This document shows positions 7,539 to 14,660 of a stretch of 15,140 nt of DNA, piece by piece. How positions within the stretch are numbered: position 1 is the first letter of the stretch; each line of letters starts with the position of its first letter. Source of the stretch: Deltaproteobacteria bacterium (GTDB taxonomy: Bacteria > Desulfobacterota > Desulfarculia > Adiutricales > JAGVGV01); contig JADFXS010000047.1 of assembly GCA_015233515.1 (NCBI GenBank), positions 1-15,140 on the forward strand. Reading direction: 5' to 3'. The notes below the pieces were generated by a model. It was not told the origin of the DNA. It saw only the letters and a program-made list of their open reading frames with translations, and did no database searches. The translations under genes were made by a program, and so were the position numbers.

Positions 7539-9383
7539 TTATTCTTCTGATACAGCGTAGCGTCTGATTAAATCTTCCACCTGAGTTCGGGGAAGCCCCA
7601 AAATTTCCGCGGTCAAGTCGGCGTTCCCGGCGGAACGGGCCAGAGCCCGGTGAACAAGGGTTCTTTCCACTTCCGCCAAGTTCTGGGATTCGGGTTCCCC
7701 GTCAAACGACTTGAAAGCCTGCGGAGATAACCGTAATTCCAACGGCAGATCATCAACCACAATACGTTTACTTCGTGCAAACATGACCAGCATATCACAT
7801 ATATTTTTTAGCTCACCAATATTCCCGGGCCACGGATAGGCTTGAAGGCACATAGCTACGGCCGGATCCAGGTCCGGAGGCTGGACACCTCGGTCCCGAG
7901 CGGAACGATCGAGAAAATGATGGGCCAACGTAACAATATCATTATGAAGTTCGCGTAATGGCGGCATCGTTAAAGTGACTTCGGACAGACGCTGTAGCAG
8001 GTCCGCGCGAAAGTCGCCTAACCTTACCATTGTTTCCAAGTCGGCGCAAGTGGAGGATATGGTCCGGAAACTACTGGGGCGCGGCATGGATGACCCCACC
8101 CGGTAAAGCAATCCTTCTTCAATGCTGCGAAGAAGTTCCCCTTGACCAGATAAAGACAGATGCTCGATATGCCTAATAAAAATAGTGCCGCCATCGGCTT
8201 GTTCCAGAAGGCCGGGAATACCATCGCCGCTGCTTTCGTTTTCTTGACCGAAGAGAGCGCTTTCCAACTGCCCCGGAGGAACCGCCGAACAGTTGATGGA
8301 TATAAACGGTCCGCGCCGCCGCTGGCTTTGAGAATGGATCCGCCGAGCCAACATTTCTTTACCCGTGCCCACTTCACCCGTAATCAATATCCGCGCGTCG
8401 GTCTGGCTGACTTGATAAACCGTCCCCATCAACGCCTTGATTTGCTGGTCGTTGCCGACGATGCTGCTGCCCGCGGCTTGTTCCTCTTCATCTTGAGCCA
8501 GGCGGTAATCAAGTTGGCTGAGCAGGCCGGCATTGACTAAGGTCGGGCCGAGCAATCCGCCCAGGGCGGCCAAAGTGTTGAGGTCTTTATGGGTATAGTG
8601 GCGGCTGGGGCTGTCGACATACAATAGGCCGAACAGTTCACCGTGACTTTTGAGCGGGACGGCCATAGCCATATGTGGGGCTGTTTTCAAACGGCGTTCA
8701 CCGTTGACAAAATCCAGCTCCACATAAGAATAGGGCCATATGACCGAGTTGTGGTCTTTTAAAACCTTCTCGACCAAGGGCATAGGGAGCACCAGCCGTT
8801 GCTCCCGGGGACGAGCCAGCAAAGCGCTGAGTCGACGGGATTCCTTATGATCCGGCCAGAGCAGAACAATAGTTGATGCTCCGTAAAGCTTGCTCAGCGC
8901 ATAAGCCGTTTGTTTGAGAATGCGTCCTTTATTGGGTCTCTGGGCCAAGGCCAAGGCCATCTGCAAAAGAGGAGTGAAGTAATTGCGGTCCATGGTCGCC
9001 AGGTCGACTTCTCCGGGGCCGATCACGACTCCGGCCGGATTGGCTCCCACATCGCCGACCATGAGGACGGCTCCTTCTCTGCCCAAGGCCACATCCAATG
9101 CCGGATCAAACAAAAAAACCTCCTGCCCAACCTTGATTTCGTCGTTTTTTTTCAGCGGCACCGCGCCGTTTACCCGTGCGGAATTGTGCAGGGTCCCGTT
9201 GGTGCTGTTTAAATCCTCTAAGATATAACCATTGTCCGAACGATATATTTGAGCATGTTTACGTGAAGTGGCCCGGTCGAAAATTATTAGATCGCATTCA
9301 GGGGACCGCCCTAAGGTTGCCGATTCACCTATCTCGAAACGAAAACCAAATCGGTTTTCTCTGAATGCAAACAGAAAAGGCAT
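7539..9383 (-). CDS. FHA-GAF-AAA-HTH regulator with a degenerate sigma-54 activator core
   Basis: A 614-residue cytoplasmic protein with the layout of a sigma-54-dependent activator but a worn engine. The FHA domain (about 1-95) has LGRSPECDL, SRKHAQI and NSTNGT, so it can probably bind phosphothreonine. A GAF domain spans about 150-285. The AAA core starts at about 305 with an intact Walker A (GEVGTGKE, 336-343). The GAFTGA loop that touches sigma-54 is gone (LFGQENESSGDGIPG, three residues shorter). The Walker B acidic pair is Arg404-His405 (TIFIRHIEHL instead of LFLDEIG). The sensor II Arg is Gly523 (PGNIGELKN instead of PGNVRELEN). Arginine-finger candidates Arg459 and Arg465 remain. A Fis-type helix-turn-helix is plausible at about 568-608 (GNADLTAEILGLPRTQV). 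GGAGG lies three bases before ATG 9383. I infer that it binds ATP and DNA without activating sigma-54. Its target may be the corC-lnt-prfB unit it heads. Confidence 0.88.
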   Translation of the reverse strand: MPFLFAFRENRFGFRFEIGESATLGRSPECDLIIFDRATSRKHAQIYRSDNGYILEDLNSTNGTLHNSARVNGAVPLKKNDEIKVGQEVFLFDPALDVALGREGAVLMVGDVGANPAGVVIGPGEVDLATMDRNYFTPLLQMALALAQRPNKGRILKQTAYALSKLYGASTIVLLWPDHKESRRLSALLARPREQRLVLPMPLVEKVLKDHNSVIWPYSYVELDFVNGERRLKTAPHMAMAVPLKSHGELFGLLYVDSPSRHYTHKDLNTLAALGGLLGPTLVNAGLLSQLDYRLAQDEEEQAAGSSIVGNDQQIKALMGTVYQVSQTDARILITGEVGTGKEMLARRIHSQSQRRRGPFISINCSAVPPGQLESALFGQENESSGDGIPGLLEQADGGTIFIRHIEHLSLSGQGELLRSIEEGLLYRVGSSMPRPSSFRTISSTCADLETMVRLGDFRADLLQRLSEVTLTMPPLRELHNDIVTLAHHFLDRSARDRGVQPPDLDPAVAMCLQAYPWPGNIGELKNICDMLVMFARSKRIVVDDLPLELRLSPQAFKSFDGEPESQNLAEVERTLVHRALARSAGNADLTAEILGLPRTQVEDLIRRYAVSEE

Positions 9384-9458
9384 AAGCCTCCATGAGGCGG
9401 CTTTGGACGCGCTCCAATTTAAGTTGATGGGTCAAGCCGCAACCTGACTTGAAGCAAC

Positions 9459-9477
9459 CATGCCATAAAATGTCATG
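9459..9477. promoter_or_regulatory. Imperfect palindrome upstream of the FHA regulator
   Basis: The 19 bases CATGCCATAAAATGTCATG read as CATG-N-CAT, AAA, ATG-N-CATG, with one internal mismatch. It lies 76 bases upstream of the FHA regulator start and could be an operator for an autoregulated DNA-binding protein. There is no second copy in the window and no clear sigma-70 or sigma-54 promoter beside it. Confidence 0.25.
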
Positions 9478-9498
9478 CTCGTCAATAAGTTAAGCAAA

Positions 9499-9549
9499 CC
9501 TAAATCCACCACTAAATCGCGCCTCGATGCCCGCAAGTGGTGAATCAGG
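9499..9549 (-). repeat. MITE-like repeat, copy C (51-bp deleted form)
   Basis: This consists of only the two ends of the element seen at 1770-2045 and 14397-14659, in reverse orientation. On the minus strand it begins CCTGATTCACCACTTGCGGG, continues CATCGAGGCGCG and then jumps to the right end ATTTAGTGGTGGATTTAGG. The ends pair as a hairpin (CCTAAATCCACCACT against AGTGGTGAATCAGG). CAAA flanks both sides (9495-9498 and 9551-9554, one extra base on one side). It lies in the 288-bp gap between the histidine kinase and the FHA regulator, and I see no gene in the rest of that gap. Confidence 0.75.
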
Positions 9550-9671
9550 ACAAAAGTTCCGGATTTATCGCTACAGTTTTTGTATCCCGGATAAAGATTC
9601 AAAGTTTTAGGAGATGCCCAATCCAGGGTTGAAGTAAAAATTTTTTATAATCCAACCATATAGTTTATAGT

Positions 9672-10694
9672 TTATCTTGGTTCGACGACCCCGGTGACTT
9701 CCTTCGGTAACGTAATGATAAACCTCATCCATTGGCCTTCCTTGGAATCGGCTTTGATCACTCCGCCATGTTTGGTAACTATATCCCTGGTAATGAAGAG
9801 CCCCAGTCCGGTGCTGGCTCGATCGGCTTCAAGCCCGGTTTTGAACCGGACAAACTTCCCGAAAAGCTGTTTGACTTTTTCAGGTGATAAACCTTGTCCT
9901 TCGTTAAAGACCTCTACTCGGTAGCGGTGGTCTTCATCCGTTATTTCCAGTTTGATCAGGCCCTGATCCCGACCGTACTTTAAGGCATTATCCATGAGAT
10001 TTTTGACAACCACCCGCAGCAAAGTCGAATCGCCTTGGACGAGCAAAGAGTCGGGGTAGCTGGTTTGCAGTTCCGTATGCCTTTGCCTGATGGTTTCCCG
10101 TAACTCCTCCAAAATCGGGCCAATAACATCGGCGATGAAATCCAGGCGCTGCAGCTGAACCTTGAGTTCTCCTTTTTCGATCCTGGTCAGGTCCAGGTAT
10201 TTTTTGGTCATGATCACGGCGGTTTCAATGTTGCGGTTAATACCGCTGACCAGGATTTTCTGGTTGTCGGTCAGAGGACCGGCCAAACCGCTATTCAAAG
10301 TGCGAGCGGATGTGAAGATGACTCCCAAGGTATTTTTGAGTTCATGAGAGACAAATCCCAGCATTTCCAAATAATTGTGATTGACTTGCCGGAGGTTGGT
10401 GTTGGCTTGTTCCAGTTCTTCCCTGGCGGCTTCAGCTTCAGCTCGCGCCTTGGACAAGTCTCGTTCGCGTATTTCGGCTTCCCGGAGTTTCTCCGCCAGG
10501 CTCAGGCGCAATTCCTGTTCCGTGGCGACCTTTTCTTCCAATTGGGCCAGGATGCTTTCCAGCTTGACGAACTGATCGACCACCAGGCTGGCGGTAATTT
10601 CCGATGCCCGCCTGGCGACTAGGACTTCCTTGTTCAGCAAGGTATTTTCAGCCGAGAGGGTTTCCACGGTCTTGGGACGGGCCGTTTTGATCAT
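9672..10694 (-). CDS. Soluble sensor histidine kinase next to the hydrogenase
   Basis: A 340-residue histidine kinase with no membrane segment and no PAS or GAF domain. The first 105 residues are charged and heptad-like, a coiled coil rich in Glu, Ala, Leu and Arg. The HisKA box has the acceptor His117 (GFVSHELKNTLG). The ATPase domain shows the N box (VVKNLMDNALKYG), G1 (FNEGQGLSP) and G2 (STGLGLFITRDIV). I start it at ATG 10694, which follows AAGGGGA and lies about 75 bases after a good promoter; the longer in-frame start at 10772 coincides with the predicted transcription start and has no ribosome site. With no sensory domain of its own, it must take its signal from a partner protein. The hydrogenase subunits encoded 198 bases upstream are the obvious candidate, as in HupUV/HoxBC-type H2 sensing. 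Its response regulator is not in the window. Confidence 0.88.
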   Translation of the reverse strand: MIKTARPKTVETLSAENTLLNKEVLVARRASEITASLVVDQFVKLESILAQLEEKVATEQELRLSLAEKLREAEIRERDLSKARAEAEAAREELEQANTNLRQVNHNYLEMLGFVSHELKNTLGVIFTSARTLNSGLAGPLTDNQKILVSGINRNIETAVIMTKKYLDLTRIEKGELKVQLQRLDFIADVIGPILEELRETIRQRHTELQTSYPDSLLVQGDSTLLRVVVKNLMDNALKYGRDQGLIKLEITDEDHRYRVEVFNEGQGLSPEKVKQLFGKFVRFKTGLEADRASTGLGLFITRDIVTKHGGVIKADSKEGQWMRFIITLPKEVTGVVEPR

Positions 10695-10776
10695 TTTCGG
10701 TCTTTCCCCTTGGAAATTATCCATATGCGGGTGAGCGCCGGCCTCGTGGCGTGTGGCGTGGTCGGCGAGCAAAAAT

Positions 10777-10806
10777 ATTAAAACACTTCAGTTCCAGATA
10801 CGTCAA
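10777..10806 (-). promoter_or_regulatory. Candidate sigma-70 promoter of the histidine kinase
   Basis: On the minus strand, TTGACG (plus 10801-10806) and TTTAAT (10777-10782), each five of six to consensus, are separated by 18 bases. The site lies in the 198-bp gap after the hydrogenase large subunit gene. It would give a leader of about 75 bases before ATG 10694, so the kinase can be made independently of the hydrogenase subunits. Confidence 0.5.
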
Positions 10807-10892
10807 AGATTTCTCGCAGCCGGCGGCCGGGAGCTTCACCTGATGTTGCCGCGGTGAATTTTCCCTATTACGACCGCTTAACTTCATTATCA

Positions 10893-12398
10893 CTATTTTT
10901 GGATGACATGAACGGTGCAAACCAGACAAGGGTCGAAGGATCTGACTATGTGTCCTAATTCCACCGGATTGTTCACATCACGAACCGAGGCCCCGACCAG
11001 GGCTTCTTCAATGGGGCCGCGGACTCCATCGGTGTCTTTGGGGCTGGCGTTCCATGTGGTCGGAGTTATGACCTGGTAATGCTCGATCAGTTCGTCCTTG
11101 ATCCGGATCCAATGGCCCAAGGCTCCACGGGAAGCACAGGTCAAGCCATATCCTTCCCCATCGGTTATGGTTCCGGGCGAGCTGTAAAATTTGCCCGCTT
11201 CCGAAGTTTCCGTCAGCCAGTTTTCCAGGGCCGGGAGCAGGATCGTGGGTCTGATCAGACGGGCTAATTGACGGACCAGGACCGATGGCCCTTGTTGATC
11301 CACTATATCGTTGATCAGCTGATTTCCGGCAATGATCATTTCCGCCAGAGGGCCGGTCTCCGCCGGATAACCGTCATAGCGCGGAGCTTTGGACCAGGAG
11401 TATTTACCGCGCTCACCGCCCGTGGCGTAAGGTTTGGTCTCTCCTTGAGACGGATGTTTATCGCCCTCATGATCGTCATACCAGGACCAAGCCATATGCT
11501 CCTTGATCAACGCCTGATCAAATTGCCGGATGCGGCCTTGCTTGGCAAATCCCGCGGGGCTGACCCGGTTCTGGTTGATGGCTCCGCGGACCCGCGTGCC
11601 TAGAGGAATATCCAAACCTCCAAAATTGATGAAATTGTTGGGACCGCGCCCCGCCTTGTCCAAGCCGACGTTACGGGCCAGGCGGATCAGGAAACCGAGT
11701 TCGCTGTTGCTGTGCTCTTCACTATCCGTCAGCCAGCGGTCCAGATCGGCCAGATTGCGGTTCTCTATCCATCGCTCCACAGAGCAGCCGAGGATTCGTT
11801 TTTCGTACCAGGAGCGAAATTGCTTGATCAAAAGTTTGCACTGCAAGAGGTCGCTGTCGCTGGGGAGAGAGACGATTCCGCCGGGGACCATATAAGAAGA
11901 GTGGGGCCATTGTCCGCCGATAATGGCGACAAGTTCCAGGACTTTCTTGGTCTCCTTGATAACTTCGAGCACGGCCTGCCCTTTGAACGGCTCGTAACGA
12001 TTGACGGATTCGGCGTAAAAAGAGGAGCCCTTATAGGCCTGGTTGGCGAAATCACCGGCAAAGATCAAAAAAGTATGGCGGACATCATTCTGTATCTGTT
12101 CAGCCATCAGGGCCACATTGCGCATTCGGACCGCATCCGGCGGCGGAGTGACTCCGGCCACCATATCCAGGGCCATGGCGGCGGCGGTTAAGTGCGCCGT
12201 AGAGCAGATACCGCATATTCGCGGAGCGATGACCAGGCAATCCAAGGCCGCTCGGCCGATGAGAATGTTTTCGATACCACGGTACATGACTCCGGAACAT
12301 CGAGCGTCGGATACAATACCGCCTTCCAGGTCGACTTCGATTTCCAGGTCTCCTTCGACCCGGTGCATGGGAACGCGAATGGTTTTTTTCTGAGCCAT
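10893..12398 (-). CDS. [NiFe] hydrogenase large subunit, probably of a cytosolic H2-sensing or group 2/1h-like type
   Basis: This 501-residue protein carries the NiFe(CN)2CO site that reacts with H2. The four nickel-binding cysteines are seen as Cys62 and Cys65 (RICGIC) near the N-terminus and Cys491 and Cys494 (DPCLVCTVH) at the end. Only VIQK follows His497. Most catalytic hydrogenases have a longer tail that a dedicated protease removes after this histidine; sensory hydrogenases lack it, so this one probably matures without cleavage. The sequence around LLGGQWPHSSYMVPGG and QVITPTTWNASPKD resembles group 2 and group 1h enzymes. It starts 17 bases after the small subunit gene. No hyp maturation genes, protease or membrane cytochrome are in the window, so maturation must come from elsewhere. 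The subgroup is not certain. Confidence 0.93.
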   Translation of the reverse strand: MAQKKTIRVPMHRVEGDLEIEVDLEGGIVSDARCSGVMYRGIENILIGRAALDCLVIAPRICGICSTAHLTAAAMALDMVAGVTPPPDAVRMRNVALMAEQIQNDVRHTFLIFAGDFANQAYKGSSFYAESVNRYEPFKGQAVLEVIKETKKVLELVAIIGGQWPHSSYMVPGGIVSLPSDSDLLQCKLLIKQFRSWYEKRILGCSVERWIENRNLADLDRWLTDSEEHSNSELGFLIRLARNVGLDKAGRGPNNFINFGGLDIPLGTRVRGAINQNRVSPAGFAKQGRIRQFDQALIKEHMAWSWYDDHEGDKHPSQGETKPYATGGERGKYSWSKAPRYDGYPAETGPLAEMIIAGNQLINDIVDQQGPSVLVRQLARLIRPTILLPALENWLTETSEAGKFYSSPGTITDGEGYGLTCASRGALGHWIRIKDELIEHYQVITPTTWNASPKDTDGVRGPIEEALVGASVRDVNNPVELGHIVRSFDPCLVCTVHVIQK

Positions 12399-12415
12399 AT
12401 TTTCCGAACCTTATG

Positions 12416-13354
12416 TCATACGCGAATGGCGCGTTTTTTAAGTCGATCCGGCGCCGCCGCCGCCGCCATCCCTTTATAGGCCAAGTAGTGGGCTCTATCC
12501 ACCCCCTCCGGCAATTCCAAGGGAATATCGGCGATATTCCTTGTCTGGAAAAAAGGAAAAGAATGGGGGAAGTCAGGTTGAGTGCAGCCCACGCAAGGGA
12601 CTCCCGCCCGGGTTTTGGAATTGCGGCGGTTCCAAAGCATTTTGTTGCAAGGGCCGTGGGCCAGGGGGCCGCGACAGCCCATATGGAAAAACAAACAGCC
12701 GCGTTTACCGAAATCGGCTTCCTCTATCCGATACTCATGATATTCATTACGGATGCATCCCTGGTGGACCAGAAGATCATACCATTGTCTCGGAGCATTA
12801 AATTCGTTCAAAGGCAGAGGTATACCGGAAAGGAGAGCGGTCAAAGTTCCGGAAATGACATCCCCGGTGCACGGGCATCCGGGAAGATTGATGACCGGGT
12901 ACCCGCTGCGACTGTTGAATTTGGCTCCCAAGAAGCCACCTCGTTGTTCCTTGTGGAATTGCAGGCCGGTCGCTTCGATTTCCCCGTTGGCGCCTATGCC
13001 GCCGAAGCTGGCGCAAGTTCCGGCGGCGATGACGAATCTAGCCTGTTTGGACAGCTTGGACACCAAGTCCTTTTTGGGCTGACCGTCAAGAGAATCATAG
13101 ATTCCCGTTCCTCCCGGACCACGAATGATGGCTCCTTCCACAACCAGGACATCCAGTGGCTGGACACCGGCTATGATGCCGGCCATCAGCTCCCGATATT
13201 GAGCCGGATTACCGTTTGACAGCGTGGGGTGCCAAAGAACTTCCAAACCCAATAAAGCCAGAAGTTCGGACACATGAGGCGATTCCACATTCATCAATGC
13301 CCAGGTATCGCCGCCGCATCCACCACCTTGCAGCCAGTACAGCGTGGTAGTCAT
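12416..13354 (-). CDS. [NiFe] hydrogenase small subunit with a CxxD proximal-cluster motif and no Tat signal
   Basis: This is the iron-sulfur partner (312 residues) that takes electrons from the NiFe site. The start is ATG 13354, after GGTGGAGG; an earlier TTG has no such support. The protein begins MTTTLYWLQGGGCGGD with no twin-arginine signal, so the enzyme stays in the cytoplasm. The proximal-cluster motif is C13-G-G-D16; the second position, usually Cys, is Asp. The other proximal ligands are Cys114 (GTCASFGG) and Cys160 (LPGCPCTGD). The distal and medial cluster region follows: His197 and Cys200 (HQGC), Cys220, Cys227 (MGCRGP), Cys236, Cys254 and Cys257 (VPCVGC). An Asp ligand is known in O2-tolerant actinobacterial-type (1h) hydrogenases, and Asn at this place in cyanobacterial HupS. 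The gene precedes the large subunit, as usual. Confidence 0.93.
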   Translation of the reverse strand: MTTTLYWLQGGGCGGDTWALMNVESPHVSELLALLGLEVLWHPTLSNGNPAQYRELMAGIIAGVQPLDVLVVEGAIIRGPGGTGIYDSLDGQPKKDLVSKLSKQARFVIAAGTCASFGGIGANGEIEATGLQFHKEQRGGFLGAKFNSRSGYPVINLPGCPCTGDVISGTLTALLSGIPLPLNEFNAPRQWYDLLVHQGCIRNEYHEYRIEEADFGKRGCLFFHMGCRGPLAHGPCNKMLWNRRNSKTRAGVPCVGCTQPDFPHSFPFFQTRNIADIPLELPEGVDRAHYLAYKGMAAAAAPDRLKKRAIRV

Positions 13355-13488
13355 CGATTTTTCCTCCACCAAGCCGAAGGTATCGTCATTTTTTTATGAT
13401 CGGTAAGATATTTATCAAGGTGTTCGTGGCTGTTTTCAGCACATATTACGTGCCCCGGGTTGCCAAACCGACCTTGGGAAAGCTTCAT
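13351..13488 (-). CDS. Possible 45-residue protein coupled to the hydrogenase small subunit
   Basis: A 45-codon frame (MKLSQGRFGNPGHVICAENS..., ending WWRKNR) whose TGA overlaps the ATG of the hydrogenase small subunit as ATGA, a typical coupling arrangement. Its own ATG overlaps the stop of a 22-codon frame as TAATG. It contains one cysteine, three histidines in ICAENSHEHLDKYLTDH, and no domain I recognise. The ribosome site is weak. It could be a leader that couples translation, a small accessory protein, or chance. Confidence 0.35.
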   Translation of the reverse strand: MKLSQGRFGNPGHVICAENSHEHLDKYLTDHKKMTIPSAWWRKNR

Positions 13489-13556
13489 TATTCCGCATTC
13501 TTCTCCGCCCGATCATCCGCGGTTTCCGGAAAAAAGGCCAAATCAGAATAACTCAT
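13488..13556 (-). CDS. Possible 22-residue leader ORF
   Basis: A 22-codon frame (MSYSDLAFFPETADDRAEKN then AE) that ends in TAATG, overlapping the start of the next small frame. It is acidic at the C-terminus. No clear Shine-Dalgarno precedes it. It is listed because the two tiny frames and the hydrogenase small subunit form an unbroken chain of overlapping stops and starts. Confidence 0.2.
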   Translation of the reverse strand: MSYSDLAFFPETADDRAEKNAE

Positions 13557-13735
13557 GATCCAGACTGAATACTTTTACGTCCGCTGTCAAGAAAAATGCC
13601 GATCTTTCAAATTTTTCCGAGTTCGGATCTCCCAAATTGCCTTCAACGAGGCTGTATGTTATTACCAAGCCGAGATCAAAGCCTTGGCCGGGTTTGGATC
13701 GTCGATTTTTACGCGGCTGATGTATCTAAAACCGG

Positions 13736-13748
13736 CCTGCCAGGCAGG
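13736..13748 (+). promoter_or_regulatory. Palindrome overlapping the ribosome site of the APS-kinase-like gene
   Basis: CCTGCCAGGCAGG is a perfect palindrome whose last bases form part of the CAGGAG Shine-Dalgarno (13745-13750), six bases before ATG 13757. A protein bound to the DNA, or pairing between transcripts, could limit expression here. As an RNA hairpin its loop would be too small unless some pairs open. Confidence 0.3.
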
Positions 13749-13756
13749 AGTTGTCG

Positions 13757-14371
13757 ATGACTACAGCTTTCTGTTTATGGTTTTACGGACCCGCGGGTTC
13801 CGGTAAATCCACCTTGGGTCGATTGATCACCGCTTCGATCCTTAAAGGCCATCCCGCGACGCAATTATTGGATGAAGATGAGATCGCGGCCTGTGTTTCC
13901 GCGCTTCGACCGGTTCCGTCCTATCTAACCGAAACAACCGCGCGCCTAGCTTTTTTCATGACCAAGCTGCTCATGAGCCACGGAATCACCGTCGTGGTCG
14001 CCTCTTCAGCCCCACCGCCGGATCGCCAGGTCGGAACCTGGAATGACCAAACCGCAAACCGGCCGCCGATGATCGCCGTGGCACTGGAATGCCCGGAAGA
14101 TACCCGCATGGCCAGGCTTAAAATCAAGGCTGAACCGCCGGTCGCGGATCGCGGGCCGGAATTGCCGGTTGATGAGTCCATAGACATTGGTAATTTAAAC
14201 CGTTCCGATCTGATTATCCGAACCGCGGAGGAATGGCCCGATCAAAGCCGGGACCGGATACTGCGCGGTCTGGAAACCCTCGGCATCATCACTCCTCACC
14301 AAGGAGAAGGCTACACCGATGAAGAAAAAACCGTCCTGGAACATCAGCTCCAAGATCTGGGGTATATTTGA
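13757..14371 (+). CDS. APS-kinase-like P-loop protein (divergent CysC family)
   Basis: A 204-residue cytosolic P-loop kinase, transcribed away from the hydrogenase genes. The Walker A motif GPAGSGKST is at residues 11-19. QLLDEDEIAACVSAL (36-50) lines up with the LDGDNVR segment of adenylylsulfate kinase, and KLLMSHGITVVVASSAPPPDR (70-90) with its AKLLxxAGxIVIxAFISPxRxDR segment. The later part (RLKIKAEPP..., 120-128) only loosely resembles the region with the family's KGLYKKA motif, so APS may not be the substrate. The start follows CAGGAG by six bases; an earlier in-frame TTG at 13751 is less likely. No sulfate assimilation partner (cysD, cysN, cysH) is nearby. A sugar, nucleotide or small-molecule kinase is equally possible. 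The fold is fairly sure, the substrate is not. Confidence 0.75.
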   Translation: MTTAFCLWFYGPAGSGKSTLGRLITASILKGHPATQLLDEDEIAACVSALRPVPSYLTETTARLAFFMTKLLMSHGITVVVASSAPPPDRQVGTWNDQTANRPPMIAVALECPEDTRMARLKIKAEPPVADRGPELPVDESIDIGNLNRSDLIIRTAEEWPDQSRDRILRGLETLGIITPHQGEGYTDEEKTVLEHQLQDLGYI

Positions 14372-14396
14372 TTCTTTTCATCCTTTCATGTTTTTC

Positions 14397-14659
14397 CCTG
14401 ATTCACCACTTGCGGGCATTGAGGCACGTAACTCCTGGCTGCAACGCTCGTTTCCCGGCGGGAAGGTCCCGCGCCCAACGGGCCGCTCATATTCGGTTAC
14501 CGTTGAGTTTTAGCTTATAATCGCGATCCGTGTTGGCTCCGGGCACCGCCCGGTGGCTCCTCGGCGTATGCTGAATACGCCTGCGGGCCAAAATCGGTCC
14601 AACTTCGCGTTTCGCCGAGGATTTACGCGCCCTATCCGCGATTTGATGGTGGATTTAGG
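14397..14659 (+). repeat. MITE-like dispersed repeat, copy B (long form)
   Basis: Same ends and same orientation as copy A at 1770-2045. It starts CCTGATTCACCACTTGCGGG and ends GCGATTTGATGGTGGATTTA followed by GG. Shared interior blocks include GTAACTCCTGGCTGCAACGC with TCGTTTCCCG, TACGCCTGCGGGCCAAAATC and GATTTACGCGCCCTATCCGC. Instead of the 105-bp insert of copy A, it carries a different insert of about 97 bp (14458-14554) after TTTCCCG. It lies 25 bases after the stop of the APS-kinase-like gene. The flanking duplication is not clear (TTTT on both sides, with extra bases). Confidence 0.8.
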
Positions 14660-14660
14660 C

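Noticed and set aside
9384..9498. Sigma-54 promoter (TGGCA...TGC) upstream of the FHA regulator
   Set aside because: GG and GC are 7 bases apart, not the required 10. A near hit ahead of the hydrogenase is also off by one.
9628..9658. Inverted repeat GGTTG...CAACC with an A/T-rich centre after the histidine kinase
   Set aside because: The stem is weak and not followed by a U run in the transcript direction, so it is not called a terminator.
10717..10887. 56-codon frame between the hydrogenase large subunit and the kinase
   Set aside because: Highly basic, no recognisable motif, and it contains the likely kinase promoter. Treated as spacer.
13555..13806. 83-codon plus-strand frame upstream of the APS-kinase-like gene
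   Set aside because: It overlaps that gene in another frame, lacks a ribosome site and has no domain.
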